Positions 40,647-49,537 of a DNA stretch of 64,000 nucleotides are shown one piece after another. The notes beneath the pieces were generated by a model, which saw only the letters and a program-made list of their open reading frames with translations, made no database searches and had not been told where the DNA came from. A program made the position numbers and the translations under genes. Each line of letters begins with the position of its first letter. The first letter of the stretch is position 1. The DNA comes from Paracidovorax oryzae ATCC 19882 (GTDB lineage Bacteria; Pseudomonadota; Gammaproteobacteria; Burkholderiales; Burkholderiaceae_C), in contig NZ_JMKU01000002.1 of NCBI RefSeq assembly GCF_000687165.1, positions 335,170-399,169 on the forward strand, written 5' to 3'.

Positions 40647-41840
40647 ATGAAAATAAATTCAGTGTTGATCGTCTCGCACATGTATCCACGGGACTACCAT
40701 CCTGCAGGGGGAATATTTGTCCACGAGCAGGTCAAGGCTTTGCGGGATGCGGGGGTGGATGCCCGGGTCATCACGGGCGAACCTTTCTGGATAAATACTT
40801 TTCATCCATTCAAGGTCATCTCCGCCTTGAGGGCTTGGTGGAGGATGGGGGGGTATGAGTGGGAGTTGCATAATGATGTGCCAGTCATAAAATTCCCATA
40901 TATCGTCAGTTCCCGATTTTTGCCATTCCAGGCGCATTTCTTCACCTATCGTTTTGGCGCACTGCGATGTCTTGGAAAAATGAAAAGAGATTTTTCCTTT
41001 CAGATCATCCACGCTCACACCTCTTTTACTGATGGAAATGCCGGGGTTGCCATCTCGCGAAAATATAGGGTGCCGCTTGTCATCACGGAGCATACCGGCC
41101 CCTTCAAAGTGCTGACGCGTACTTCATTCCTGCGAAAAAAAACCCAGGCAGCAATAAATTCCGCCGGATGTCTTATAGCTGTGAGCAAATCCCTGTTCGA
41201 GGATATCAATAGACAGGTGCGGCTGAAGCATCCTGATAGAGCAATCGTGCTTCCCAATGTAGTGGACGTTCAAAGTTTCCCCCAGAAGAAAAGGAAGGCA
41301 GAAGGGAGCCGTATCAATGTAATTTGGGTGGGACATTTTGTTCCAGTAAAGCGCGTCGGCTTGTTGGTCAAGGCTTTTTGCGAGGCTGTCGCCCATGAGC
41401 CCAGACTGAAGCTAACTTTGGTGGGAACAGGCCCTTTGGAGGCGGAGCTCAAGGCGCTGGTCAATGAACTTCAAATAGCGGAGTATGTCAACTTTGCAGG
41501 CGCTGCGGACAGAAAGCAATTGCCCGGTTATTACGGAGGTTCGGATTTTCTTGTTATTTCAAGTGAATCCGAAACCTTTGGCGTGGTCGCTATTGAAGCA
41601 ATGAGTTGTGGTGTTCCTGTTCTGAGCACGGATTGCGGCGGGCCGGCGGACATGATCGTTAACTCCGGCCTCGGATCTATCGTTGGTATGGGGCTGGATG
41701 ACCTGCGTGATGGGCTGTTGAGTATGGCGAAGCGGTCCGAAAATTTTGATGCCCATTACATAAGGAAATATGCGGAAGAAAATTTCTCCGCTTCCGTGGT
41801 TGCTGACAGGATGTTGGAAATTTATAAGAAGCTGCAATAA
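40647..41840 (+). CDS. Family 4 glycosyltransferase (a)
   Basis: Retaining GT-B glycosyltransferase, 397 residues. Acceptor-side start: SVLIVSHMYPRDYHPAGGIFVHEQVKAL. The donor domain has VGHFVPVKRVGLLVKAF and the E-x7-E motif in ESETFGVVAIEAMSCGVPVL. It should add one sugar to the lipid-linked repeat on the cytoplasmic side. Start ATG 40647 with GGGGGAA upstream; the longer frame overlaps the methyltransferase gene. Codon use is AT-richer than in flanking regions. Donor and linkage cannot be stated. Confidence 0.88.
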   Translation: MKINSVLIVSHMYPRDYHPAGGIFVHEQVKALRDAGVDARVITGEPFWINTFHPFKVISALRAWWRMGGYEWELHNDVPVIKFPYIVSSRFLPFQAHFFTYRFGALRCLGKMKRDFSFQIIHAHTSFTDGNAGVAISRKYRVPLVITEHTGPFKVLTRTSFLRKKTQAAINSAGCLIAVSKSLFEDINRQVRLKHPDRAIVLPNVVDVQSFPQKKRKAEGSRINVIWVGHFVPVKRVGLLVKAFCEAVAHEPRLKLTLVGTGPLEAELKALVNELQIAEYVNFAGAADRKQLPGYYGGSDFLVISSESETFGVVAIEAMSCGVPVLSTDCGGPADMIVNSGLGSIVGMGLDDLRDGLLSMAKRSENFDAHYIRKYAEENFSASVVADRMLEIYKKLQ

Positions 41841-41883
41841 GAAATTAAACTTCAAAAATTGCTCGAGCTGCGTTAGGAACCTG

Positions 41884-43089
41884 ATGAATATTTTGATGAC
41901 CACAGCCGATCACTTGATGATTGATCGCAGGATAATTCAGGAGGCGAAAACCCTCATTGCACATGGACATCATGTGACCTTGCTGGCAGGTTTTGAGTGC
42001 CAAAAAAGAGAGTCTTACATCCTCGAAGGCATCAGGGTCGAACGATTCGTCTACGACTGGTCGGATTCTCGCTTTCTCCGTATTGCCAGGAAATTGAAGC
42101 TGCGTCCAGGTAGTTTTCTGCATAACGCAGCCTGGAGGATTTTCAGAACCTGGTCATATCGGATGTCAAGCTTGAATAGCTTCGACCAGTATATTCTCGA
42201 CCGGATGAGTGAGTACCAGGTGGACATAGTGCATGTCCATGACTACCCAATGTTGGCTGCTGGTGTAGCCCTTGCCAAGATGCGTGGCGTGAAGATCATA
42301 TACGATGCTCACGAGTTGTATTATGCGCAAACCCAGTTGCCGGCAAACATACAAAAAAAATACAAGAAAAACGAGTCGCGCCTGATGAGGCACGTTGATG
42401 CAGCAATTACGGTCAACCCCTACATCGCAGATATCATAGCAAAGCGCTATTCCGTAAAAACGCCGTGGGTGATCATGAATGCGGCACCTCCCAGGGAGGT
42501 ATCGCATGGCGACCTGCTGCGGATGAGATTCAATTTGCCTTCTTCCACACGTATTGTCGTGTATCAGGGGTGGATCTCTGATAATCGAGGAATAGATTGC
42601 ATTGTTGAATCCGCGAAGTATTTTTCTGAAAATATTGTTTTGATCGTCATAGGCTATGGAGATTATGAGGCCACTCTCAGGAAACTGGTAGAGGATCATG
42701 ATCTATCATCTCGGGTTTTTTTCTATGGTGGGGTTCCTTCCGACGAGCTCCATCCCCTGACGTGCGGGGCAGACTTGGGTATCATTCCCTATCACGGCGT
42801 TGATGAGAACAACTTTTTCTGCAGTCCCAACAAGCTCTTCGAATTCGCGGTGGCAAATATTCCTTTTGTTTGCAATGATTTGCCTTTTTTGGGGGATATT
42901 GTCAAGAAGTTTGGCAATGGTGTGATTTCTGACCTCCGAAGTCCGCAAGCTGCTGCCCAATCCATCAACCAGGTATTCGCTGATCCGGAAAAATTCTCCC
43001 GGCTGAAGGAGGGTGCCGAATTGGCAGGAGCGGAGTTGAACTGGGATGTGGAAGGCCGGAAGCTGATGGGTATATACGCTTCCTTATAA
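41884..43089 (+). CDS. Family 4-like glycosyltransferase (b), paired with amidotransferase
   Basis: GT-B fold glycosyltransferase of 401 residues. It begins MNILMTTADHLMIDRRIIQEA, has VHDYPMLAAGVALAKMRG and YDAHELYY in the acceptor half, and GADLGIIPYHGVDENNFFCSPNKLFEFAVA in place of the classical E-x7-E region. It is clearly paralogous to the product at 45000-46289 (shared TADH-x-DRRI start and PNKL-EF donor motif). Each of the two is followed by an AsnB-like gene. GC content is at its lowest here. Donor sugar unknown. Confidence 0.85.
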   Translation: MNILMTTADHLMIDRRIIQEAKTLIAHGHHVTLLAGFECQKRESYILEGIRVERFVYDWSDSRFLRIARKLKLRPGSFLHNAAWRIFRTWSYRMSSLNSFDQYILDRMSEYQVDIVHVHDYPMLAAGVALAKMRGVKIIYDAHELYYAQTQLPANIQKKYKKNESRLMRHVDAAITVNPYIADIIAKRYSVKTPWVIMNAAPPREVSHGDLLRMRFNLPSSTRIVVYQGWISDNRGIDCIVESAKYFSENIVLIVIGYGDYEATLRKLVEDHDLSSRVFFYGGVPSDELHPLTCGADLGIIPYHGVDENNFFCSPNKLFEFAVANIPFVCNDLPFLGDIVKKFGNGVISDLRSPQAAAQSINQVFADPEKFSRLKEGAELAGAELNWDVEGRKLMGIYASL

Positions 43090-43105
43090 GGCGTGAGGGT
43101 TTAAT

Positions 43106-45013
43106 ATGTGCGGAATTTTTGGCCTGATTGGTTGGCCCAATCGAAGCGAGGCTGTGGAGCGTGTCTCCCGTGCCATGGATACCATGGTCCATCGCGGACC
43201 TGATGGAGACGGACTTTACGTCCAGGAAGAGGATGGGATCGTTTTTGGGCACCGACGGCTTGCAATTATCGATCCGGCCAACGGGAAACAGCCGATGACC
43301 ACGTCGGATGGTAGATTCACGGTCGTTTTCAACGGGGCAATATACAATTACCTGGAACTCCGCCGAGAACTGGTGGCAAAGGGGCATTCCATTGTCTCTT
43401 ACTCTGATACCGAAGTGCTGCTGGCCGCCTACAGGGAATGGGGTGAACAGTGCGTCGACCGTTTTCAAGGAATGTTTGCTTTCGCCATCTGGGACTTTTC
43501 TCGCCGAGAGGTGTTCTGTGCCCGGGATCGCGTAGGTATAAAGCCGTTCTACTATATCGATAGCGCTGAATTCTTCTCTTTCTCTTCGGAGATCAAGGCG
43601 TTTGTCGGAGCGGGATTGCTGGATGTTTCTTTGAACCAGTCCGCTCTGAAGGATTATCTTGCTTTTCAGTTCTGCCTTGGCGAAAAGACACTTTTTTCGG
43701 GCGTGAAGAAGCTCGAGCCTGGATTCTGCCTGAAGATCAGCAACTTGAACGGGCGCCGGGAGGTGGTCAAGAGGCAGTATTGGGATGTCAATTACGATAT
43801 AGACCGGGACCACGACGAGTCGTGGTTCGTCGATCAACTTGCCGCCTTGATTGAGGATTCCACGCGGATGCATATTCGCTCCGATGTGCCTTTGGGAGCA
43901 CATCTTTCCGGTGGTTTGGACTCGAGCACAGTGGTCTGTCTGGTCGCGAAGATGTTGCAGGGTGAGGGCCTTCACACTTTCACCGGTACGTTTCCCGATG
44001 GGCCACAGTATGACGAGACAGAGCATGCCAAGGCCGTTTCTGCTTTTGCGGGCACGAATTACCATGAAATATCCATCCAGGGAGCGGATTTTTCCACTCT
44101 GTTCCCCAAATTGATGTACTTCATGGATGAGCCCGCCGCTGGGCCGGGGCTCATTCCGCAGTACCATGTTTCGAAGCTGGCTTCCGAGCAGGTGAAAGTC
44201 GTGCTGGGCGGACAAGGTGGAGATGAACTCTTCATCGGATATGCCCGGTATCTGGTGGCTTATTTGGAGGCCTGCTTGCAAGGGGCAATCGATGAAAGCT
44301 TTCGTGACGGTCCGTATGCTGTCACCCTGGAATCCATCGTTCCCAACCTGCCGGTATTGAAGGCTTACAAGCCCATGCTGAGAAAGAATTGGTCGCAAGG
44401 TCTTTTCGGGCCGGCTGCGGAGCGTTATTTCCAGTTGATCGACCGTGCGGAAGAGTCCGTGGCGTTTTACTCCGCGGATGTCCTTGGTGGCCCCTACTCA
44501 GCTTTCACCGAGTTCGATGCCATTTTCAACCGGCCTGGTGTCGATTCGCTCATCAACAAGATGACCTATTTTGATCTCAAGGCATCCTTGCCAGCTTTGC
44601 TGCATGTCGAGGACAGGACGAGCATGTCTGCTTCGATCGAATCGCGGGTTCCCTTGCTCGATCACAGAATTGTCGAATTCATGGCAAAGATACCGCCTAA
44701 CAAGAAATTCGCTGGAGGCCGGCTGAAGCATCTTTTCAAGTCGGCCACGAGAAGCATCGTTCCCCAGCGCATCATGCAGCGCAAGGATAAGATGGGATTC
44801 CCGACACCATTGAATAATTGGACGCAGGGTGTCGCCAAGGAATATGTCGATGACTTGATTTTTTCTAGAAGAACCAAGGAGCGCGGAATATTCGATGTCG
44901 GCCAGATCGCAACAGGCCAGGCCAAGCAGGGCGAATATGGTCGGGCGCTTTGGGGAATGATATGCCTGGAGCAGTGGCACCGCAGCTTCAAGGATGGTGA
45001 TGCTTTCCGGTGA
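43106..45013 (+). CDS. AsnB-like glutamine amidotransferase (a)
   Basis: 635 residues with asparagine synthetase B architecture. The N-terminal class II glutaminase has catalytic Cys2 (MCGIFGLIG) and HRGPDGDG. The C-terminal ATP-PPase has SGGLDSS at residues 268-274. The glutamine-binding NGEIYN motif reads NGAIYN (residues 76-81), so the usual Glu is Ala78; the Asp of YSDTEVLL is kept. In glycan loci such enzymes (for example WbpS and Bordetella Wbm homologues) amidate uronic acids. The uronic acid made by the upstream genes is therefore the likely substrate, not aspartate. This is inference from context. Confidence 0.85.
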   Translation: MCGIFGLIGWPNRSEAVERVSRAMDTMVHRGPDGDGLYVQEEDGIVFGHRRLAIIDPANGKQPMTTSDGRFTVVFNGAIYNYLELRRELVAKGHSIVSYSDTEVLLAAYREWGEQCVDRFQGMFAFAIWDFSRREVFCARDRVGIKPFYYIDSAEFFSFSSEIKAFVGAGLLDVSLNQSALKDYLAFQFCLGEKTLFSGVKKLEPGFCLKISNLNGRREVVKRQYWDVNYDIDRDHDESWFVDQLAALIEDSTRMHIRSDVPLGAHLSGGLDSSTVVCLVAKMLQGEGLHTFTGTFPDGPQYDETEHAKAVSAFAGTNYHEISIQGADFSTLFPKLMYFMDEPAAGPGLIPQYHVSKLASEQVKVVLGGQGGDELFIGYARYLVAYLEACLQGAIDESFRDGPYAVTLESIVPNLPVLKAYKPMLRKNWSQGLFGPAAERYFQLIDRAEESVAFYSADVLGGPYSAFTEFDAIFNRPGVDSLINKMTYFDLKASLPALLHVEDRTSMSASIESRVPLLDHRIVEFMAKIPPNKKFAGGRLKHLFKSATRSIVPQRIMQRKDKMGFPTPLNNWTQGVAKEYVDDLIFSRRTKERGIFDVGQIATGQAKQGEYGRALWGMICLEQWHRSFKDGDAFR

Positions 45014-46289
45014 TCGCAATCCCGGTAAGGTTTTGGTGCTTACTGCCGATCACGAAGTAGATCGCAGAATATTGCAGCAAATTTCCCTGTTGGAAAGTGC
45101 TGGCTGGCAGGTCAATTTGTATTCACCGCTGGGATCCAGTGTGGTGTGGCCTGCCGATGGGCAGGCTGTCAACTCTCGGCCATCGCCTCTGGAGGCGGGA
45201 AACAATCTATTCAAATTCACTTATCGAATCTTCCGCGGAATCTTGGGTGATCGAGGTGTGGCCGCGGTGATCAAGCGCTGCGTATGGAGAGTCCTTTCAG
45301 GTTCCTCACGGTTTCTTGATCGATTTCATTCGCTTCCGCTGCAGGAGTTGAAGCAGGCACCTCGGCCGCAGGTAGTCATCGCGCACGACTTGCCCATGCT
45401 CCCCATGGGCGCCAGGCTTGCAGAGCACTTTTCCTGCGCGCTGATCTACGATAGCCATGAATTCTTCCCTGGCCAGATCATGCCTTGGTGGGAGTCGCGC
45501 GCATGGAAGAATCTGGAGAAGAAGTACATTGGGCAGGCCGACGCCATCATCACGGTCAATGCATCCATTGCTGAAGTGATCGGCCGTCAATATGGAGTGG
45601 CCCCGGTACACGTCGTGCAGAATGTGGTGGATGCGCCACCCGGCCTTTTTTCATCCGAGAAGATGTTGCGGGCCTCCCTTGGGATGGGGCAGAAGGAAAG
45701 AATTGTCCTTTATCAAGGTGGCCTGTCCGCTGGGCGAAATCTGCGAGCGATCGTGCTAGCCATGAAGAGTGTAAGGAATGAATCGATTCGCTTGGTCTTT
45801 CTCGGGGATGGCGAGGAGTTCGATGATTTGAAAGATCTTGTCCAAGCCGAACGGTTGGATCAGAGGGTCATTTTTCATCCTCGAGTCGATCAGGGTTCTC
45901 TTCCTTTTTATACATCTGATGCTGATATAGGGATCATTCCGTATGTCGCCAACTGCCTGAACAACAGGTTGTGCACTCCCAACAAGCTGTATGAATTCAT
46001 GGCTTTCGGAATTCCTGTTCTCGGGACCGATCTTGTCGAGGTACGTAGAATTCTGGATGCGTATGAATGCGGGTGTGTCGTCGATATGGCACAACCTGAA
46101 AGGATCGGCGCCGCGATGGATGCCATTTTTTCAGAGCCGAGCGTGCTGGACGCATGGAAGGTGAATGTCAGAGTGGCGGGGCAGGAGTTGTCCTGGCAAC
46201 GCGAAGGGGTTCGATGGCTGGAGATCTTCGGTTCGGCAGTCAGTGACATGAGAATGAGGAGCAGCAAGACGGCAAGGCGTGCTTCATGA
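45000..46289 (+). CDS. Family 4-like glycosyltransferase (c), paired with amidotransferase
   Basis: GT-B glycosyltransferase, 429 residues. Blocks: VLVLTADHEVDRRILQQISLL, AHDLPMLPMGARLA, YDSHEFFPGQ, and DADIGIIPYVANCLNNRLCTPNKLYEF. These align motif for motif with the product at 41884, so the two are paralogues. ATG 45000 is preferred, with AAGGA seven bases upstream; it lies 14 bases inside the preceding amidotransferase gene. ATG 44994 is the alternative. It is followed after 41 bases by the second AsnB-like gene. Donor unknown. Confidence 0.85.
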   Translation: MLSGDRNPGKVLVLTADHEVDRRILQQISLLESAGWQVNLYSPLGSSVVWPADGQAVNSRPSPLEAGNNLFKFTYRIFRGILGDRGVAAVIKRCVWRVLSGSSRFLDRFHSLPLQELKQAPRPQVVIAHDLPMLPMGARLAEHFSCALIYDSHEFFPGQIMPWWESRAWKNLEKKYIGQADAIITVNASIAEVIGRQYGVAPVHVVQNVVDAPPGLFSSEKMLRASLGMGQKERIVLYQGGLSAGRNLRAIVLAMKSVRNESIRLVFLGDGEEFDDLKDLVQAERLDQRVIFHPRVDQGSLPFYTSDADIGIIPYVANCLNNRLCTPNKLYEFMAFGIPVLGTDLVEVRRILDAYECGCVVDMAQPERIGAAMDAIFSEPSVLDAWKVNVRVAGQELSWQREGVRWLEIFGSAVSDMRMRSSKTARRAS

Positions 46290-46330
46290 ATGAGTCACGG
46301 CTTTTACTATGCATGAAATGAAAATCGCTT

Positions 46331-48217
46331 ATGTGCGGTATTGTCGGCGCGTTTTCCGTCGGAGATGATCCTGGCTCGGTCGGGCGGCCGGAGCGTTTTC
46401 TCAAGCTCCTGCAGCACCGGGGGCCCGATCAGCAGGCCTACGTTCGTGTGCAACACGGGATGGGGCGCGGATGGCTGGGTCATACGCGCCTCAAGGTCAT
46501 CGATCTCTCCGATACCGCAGGCCAGCCCATGTGGAGCCCGGATGGGCGGCACGCGCTTCTGTTCAACGGGGAAATCTACAACTATCGCGAATTGCGGCAG
46601 GAGCTTCGCACCAAGGGTGTGCATTTCCGTACCGATTCGGATTCCGAAGTGCTGCTGCACGCCTGGCTCGCCTGGGGGGCGGATGTCCTTCCTCGTCTCG
46701 TCGGCATGTTCGCCTTCGTCATATACGACAGGGAGATGGCCACCTTGCATGGCGCGCGCGATGCATTCGGCATCAAACCCCTGTACTACCGCTGCGGGGA
46801 TAGGGACTTCAGTTTCGCCTCCGAGAGTTCTGTGCTTTGTTCCATGGGAATGCCTGGCTCCACGATGGATTGGCAAACCGCGTACGACTACCTGGTTCAC
46901 GGCAATTACGATTCAGGAGAGCGAACCTTTTTTCAGGGCATCCTGGCATTGCCAGCGGCCTACTGCTTTCGCTATGAACTGAGCACATTCCAATGGAAGG
47001 CTTGGCCATGGTGGAAGCCAACGATCGCGCAAGGAGCGTCCAGGTCTGTTGATGATGCAGCAGATGAGTTACGCACGTGTCTTCTGGACAGCGTGCGATT
47101 GCATCTTCGCAGCGACGTCCCGCTGGGCGCGGCGCTGTCGGGAGGGCTGGACTCTTCCGCCATCGTCGGCTGCATGCGGCACCTGGAGCCGGACGCTCCC
47201 ATCCATACGTTCAGTTTCATCGCGCCCGGCAGCAGTATGTCGGAAGAGCGGTGGGTCGATCTGATGAACGACCATGTCGGAGCCTTGCACCACAAGGTGG
47301 GCGTCGAGCCCGGGGAACTGGCCCGGGATCTTGAAGATTTGATCGCGACACAGGGCGAACCGTTCGGAAGCACCAGCATTTATGCCCAATACCGGGTATT
47401 TCAGTCGGCCCGCGAACATGGCATGACCGTGACATTGGATGGGCAGGGGGCCGACGAGTTGTGCGCGGGGTACGCCGGTTATCCCGGTCCACGCACGAGG
47501 AGCTTGTTGGATCAGGGCCGGTGGCTTGGTGCCGCCCAGTTCCTGCGCAGCTGGGGCCGGTGGCCGGACCGTGTGGAAATCGATGGATGGAAAGCTGCCG
47601 CGGCCGAATACATGGGCGAGGCTGCGTACCAGGCAGCACGGCGCATGAATGGGGGCAATGCGTGTCCTGAATGGCTGGATGGAAACGTTCTTTCCGATGC
47701 GGGTATCGCATTGCGCTTTCCGCGCCAGATGCCGCACGTGACGGAGCGAGGCCGAAGGCTTCCCGCGGAGCTTGCCCGATCCCTGCATGGGCTGGGGCTG
47801 CAAGGGCTGCTGCGCCATGGTGATCGCAACTCGATGCGTTTCTCCATAGAAAGCCGGGTCCCTTTCCTGACCGTCAAGCTGGCGGACTTCCTTCTGGCGT
47901 TGCCTGAGGAGTACCTGGTCGCAAATGACGGGGAAACCAAGCATTTGTTGCGGAAGGCCATGCGCGGGCTGGTTCCGCAGGCGATATTGGAACGGCGGGA
48001 CAAGATTGGATTTGCCACTCCCGAGCATGCCTGGCTGCTGAACATGGCCCCACAAATCCGTGAATGGTTGCGCGCGCCGCTGGGAGTGCCATTTCTACGC
48101 CAGCAAGCGTTGCTGGAGGCGTTTGATTCCGTGGTTGCCGGGCGGCGCCCATACAGCTGGCAGGTATGGCGCTGGATCAATTTCGCGCGATGGCACGCGA
48201 AGCACTTCCCTTCGTAG
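46331..48217 (+). CDS. AsnB-like glutamine amidotransferase (b)
   Basis: 628 residues. Class II glutaminase with Cys2 (MCGIVGAFS), HRGPDQQ, intact NGEIYN at 79-84 and SDSEVLLHAW; ATP-PPase loop SGGLDSS at residues 270-276; late ERRDKIGFATP block. It is the second such enzyme in the locus and differs from the first in keeping the canonical glutamine-binding Glu. GC content rises towards the genome norm within this gene. It may amidate a second uronic acid or a different position in the repeat. Housekeeping asparagine synthesis is possible but less likely in this setting. Confidence 0.85.
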   Translation: MCGIVGAFSVGDDPGSVGRPERFLKLLQHRGPDQQAYVRVQHGMGRGWLGHTRLKVIDLSDTAGQPMWSPDGRHALLFNGEIYNYRELRQELRTKGVHFRTDSDSEVLLHAWLAWGADVLPRLVGMFAFVIYDREMATLHGARDAFGIKPLYYRCGDRDFSFASESSVLCSMGMPGSTMDWQTAYDYLVHGNYDSGERTFFQGILALPAAYCFRYELSTFQWKAWPWWKPTIAQGASRSVDDAADELRTCLLDSVRLHLRSDVPLGAALSGGLDSSAIVGCMRHLEPDAPIHTFSFIAPGSSMSEERWVDLMNDHVGALHHKVGVEPGELARDLEDLIATQGEPFGSTSIYAQYRVFQSAREHGMTVTLDGQGADELCAGYAGYPGPRTRSLLDQGRWLGAAQFLRSWGRWPDRVEIDGWKAAAAEYMGEAAYQAARRMNGGNACPEWLDGNVLSDAGIALRFPRQMPHVTERGRRLPAELARSLHGLGLQGLLRHGDRNSMRFSIESRVPFLTVKLADFLLALPEEYLVANDGETKHLLRKAMRGLVPQAILERRDKIGFATPEHAWLLNMAPQIREWLRAPLGVPFLRQQALLEAFDSVVAGRRPYSWQVWRWINFARWHAKHFPS

Positions 48218-48397
48218 TGGTCCCGTGGAGCGCTTTTCCCCATGTGGCTTCCTGCCCTGCTGCAGCATCGGCCGGCCGTGCCGCTGTCCTGGGCTTCCGC
48301 GCCTGTACAGGCCTCGGTGCGACGCACTATCGCTGCGGTGCGGGAAGGTGCCTCGCCTGGCACTGCGGAATGTTGCCTATGGATAGGGCTTACTGAC

Positions 48398-49537
48398 ATG
48401 CGCGCGCTCATTCTCAGCACCCAATCATTCATTGATGGCGGCACCAAGGTCGGCTCGCAGTACTTGGCGCATGCACTTGCCGCAAACGGCTGGCAAGTGG
48501 ACTACGTGCCGACGTTGTCATCGCCTTTGGACCTCATTGGGCGGCAGCGCCACGCCCGGCTGGGCCGCGCATGGAGGTGGAGGCATGCCAGCCGGCTGGC
48601 CCCGGGACTGGTCGAGTGGAGCGTACGTGCTCCTTTTCCCGCCCATCGCTGGTTTCTGCGGTATGGATGGCAATTGACAGCCTATGGCAAGTGGTTGCCG
48701 CAACGGCTGCGGGAGACGAGCTATGACCTGTGCCTGACCGACGTGGCCCCGAACCTCCTGCTGTTGCCGCACGTCCGGTCGCGCGTGAACATCTGCCGGC
48801 TGAATGACTGGCCCTGGGGATTTGCCACGGACCTGCATCCGATAGTCCCGCGCCAGATCGAAGCCACGCTAGGCAGTGGCAGGTTCTCGGAAGTCTGGGC
48901 TGTATCGCAGCCACTGTTGGGTTATGCCCAGTCGCTGCATTCGCCTGCCCAGGTCGTCCTCATGCCGAATGGTGTCGAGCCCGGATTGCTGCCTGACCGA
49001 GGTGGCTCCAGGGGCGGCGCTATGAGGCCGCGGAGTGCCGTGTACGTGGGTGCGATAGCCGCCTGGTTCGACAGAGGGCTTCTTGCGGCGGTGGCGAGGC
49101 GGATGCCTGGGTGGACATTCGATGTCTATGGCCCGGGAGGCGCTCCTGGACCAGAAGATCCTCCCAACCTGCAATGGCGGGGCAGCCTGAGCCGGGACCT
49201 GCTGGCGGACACCCTCGCGCAGTATGAGGTCGGACTCATTCCTTTTCAGGATGCCGACGGACGAATGCGATACGTGGAGCGTCCCATGAAGTTCTATGAA
49301 TACATTGCCGCGGGCCTGGGTGTAGCGAGCACGGATCTCGGCGCGTTGCGCCAGGGCATGGGGGACCTGGCGTGCTACGGAAACGGCGTGGATGGTTTCG
49401 TGCAAGCCATTGAGCAGGCCCGTTTTCAGGCATCCGTACGGCCGGCTGGGTTCCAGAAGACGTTCATCGCTGAAAACAGCTGGGATGCACGCGCCCGTGA
49501 CATGCAGGAGCGCCTCTCGGCGCTTTTGGCCCGATGA
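48398..49537 (+). CDS. Glycosyltransferase (d)
   Basis: 379-residue GT-B-like glycosyltransferase: MRALILSTQSFIDGGTKVGSQ at the N-terminus, VYVGAIAAWFDRGLLAAVARRMPGWTFDVYG in the donor domain and MKFYEYIAAGLGVASTDLG near the C-terminus. I start at ATG 48398; the open frame continues upstream to 48242, but those 52 residues (Ala/Pro-rich, no homology I recognise) sit in a 180-base gap and look non-coding. The stop overlaps the ATG of the next glycosyltransferase (ATGA). Sugar specificity unknown. Confidence 0.8.
   Translation: MRALILSTQSFIDGGTKVGSQYLAHALAANGWQVDYVPTLSSPLDLIGRQRHARLGRAWRWRHASRLAPGLVEWSVRAPFPAHRWFLRYGWQLTAYGKWLPQRLRETSYDLCLTDVAPNLLLLPHVRSRVNICRLNDWPWGFATDLHPIVPRQIEATLGSGRFSEVWAVSQPLLGYAQSLHSPAQVVLMPNGVEPGLLPDRGGSRGGAMRPRSAVYVGAIAAWFDRGLLAAVARRMPGWTFDVYGPGGAPGPEDPPNLQWRGSLSRDLLADTLAQYEVGLIPFQDADGRMRYVERPMKFYEYIAAGLGVASTDLGALRQGMGDLACYGNGVDGFVQAIEQARFQASVRPAGFQKTFIAENSWDARARDMQERLSALLAR

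Noticed and set aside
48242..48397. 52-residue N-terminal extension of glycosyltransferase (d)
   Set aside because: No family similarity and the natural glycosyltransferase start MRALILSTQ is at 48398. I also looked for a gene remnant in this gap and found none I could support.
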